Assembly (NCBI GenBank): GCA_034430255.1
Contig: DAOUEU010000043.1
Location: 1 to 5,818 of the forward strand
Direction of reading: 5' to 3'
Origin: DATKYK01 sp034430255
GTDB lineage: Bacteria > Chloroflexota > Dehalococcoidia > E44-bin15
Length of the DNA: 5,818 nucleotides
The position numbers and the translations under genes are program-made. Positions 5,717-5,818 of this stretch are shown here, piece after piece. Position 1 is the stretch's first letter. Each line of letters opens with the position of its first letter. The notes beneath the pieces are model-generated. The model made no database searches and was not told the DNA's origin. It saw nothing but the letters and a program-made list of their open reading frames with translations.

Positions 5717-5759
5717 GCCTGGAGCATCGGCTCCAGGCTTTGTTGTAGCGGATGCTCCA
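5717..5759 (+). repeat. Strong hairpin with a competing alternative stem
   Basis: GCCTGGAGC (5717-5725) and GCTCCAGGC (5730-5738) form a perfect 9-bp stem with an ATCG loop, followed by TTTGTTGT. TGGAGCATC (5720-5728) can instead pair with GATGCTCCA (5751-5759), so the two folds exclude each other. It could be a weak terminator on the plus strand, an attenuator-like switch for a gene beyond the edge, or only a repeat. No plus-strand gene lies directly upstream, so a plain terminator role is doubtful. Confidence 0.6.
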
Positions 5760-5805
5760 ACCTCCCCATAAACACATACCCTCAGCCTTGAATAGAATTG
5801 AATGT

Positions 5806-5810
5806 GGAGG
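5806..5810 (+). promoter_or_regulatory. Possible ribosome binding site for a gene starting at the right edge
   Basis: GGAGG is followed by six bases and then AT, the last two bases of the window. If the next base is G, this is an ideally spaced ATG start. The coding part is outside the window, so this is only a hint. Confidence 0.25.
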
Positions 5811-5818
5811 CAGGCTAT

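Larger units (their letters stand above)
5301..5818. other. Repeat-bearing intergenic region without a credible gene
   Basis: About 520 bases to the right edge. It contains second copies of R2 and R1, a TGTCATGCTGAGC-type repeat joined to R1, and a strong GC-rich hairpin at 5717-5738. The short open frames crossing R2 are translations of repeat DNA (Pro/Gly-rich) with no ribosome binding site and are dismissed. The last 60 bases show no clear element except a purine-rich word close to the edge. Confidence 0.7.

Noticed and set aside
5743..5772. TTGTAG with CATAAA 18 bases downstream as a promoter for a gene beyond the right edge
   Set aside because: Both boxes deviate from consensus and the spacing is not ideal. 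There is no visible gene to support it.

Overview
This window carries three confidently recognisable bacterial protein genes and two repeat-rich intergenic blocks. It suggests a free-living, two-component or cyclic-di-GMP-signalling bacterium of moderate GC content. The dispersed palindromic repeats (ATTCCCGC...GCGGGAAT, TGTCATTGCGAG..., TGTCATGCTGAGC...) and the protein styles are compatible with Chloroflexota (Dehalococcoidia-like) or a deltaproteobacterial-type lineage. I cannot assign a taxon from this sequence alone.

Layout: (i) Positions 2-2566, + strand, hold the 3'-terminal 2.56 kb of a large multidomain sensor: partial PAS, PAS, cysteine-containing PAS, GAF, GGDEF, HD-GYP. It combines the domains that make and break cyclic di-GMP, and both active sites look intact. 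(ii) Positions 2567-3161 contain no credible gene, but hold a dense cluster of inverted and dispersed repeats. (iii) Positions 3162-3213 hold a near-consensus sigma70-type promoter (TTGACC-17-TATAAT) and a G-rich ribosome binding site. They lead into a TTG-started ADP-ribosylglycohydrolase gene at 3217-4134, + strand. (iv) Positions 4124-5242, - strand, hold an intramembrane site-2 metalloprotease (M50B) with two C-terminal CBS domains. It converges on the hydrolase gene, and the two 3' ends overlap by 11 bp. (v) Positions 5243-5818 are a second non-coding block with a probable promoter for the protease, second copies of two repeats from the first block, and a strong hairpin near the right edge.

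The three genes do not form an operon. The sensor would link intracellular signals to cyclic di-GMP. The hydrolase would remove ADP-ribose from a protein or small-molecule adduct. The protease would cut a membrane substrate under control of its CBS domains. A functional link between the hydrolase and the protease is not shown by the sequence beyond their overlapping ends.

Most notable points: the PAS modules of the sensor differ in base composition from the output domains and are separated by near-identical 31-bp DNA linkers, which looks like module shuffling. The hydrolase-protease pair is bracketed by direct copies of the same repeats. The hydrolase promoter abuts a degraded copy of one of those repeats. 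I found no CRISPR array, tRNA, rRNA, transposase or clearly novel defence system.
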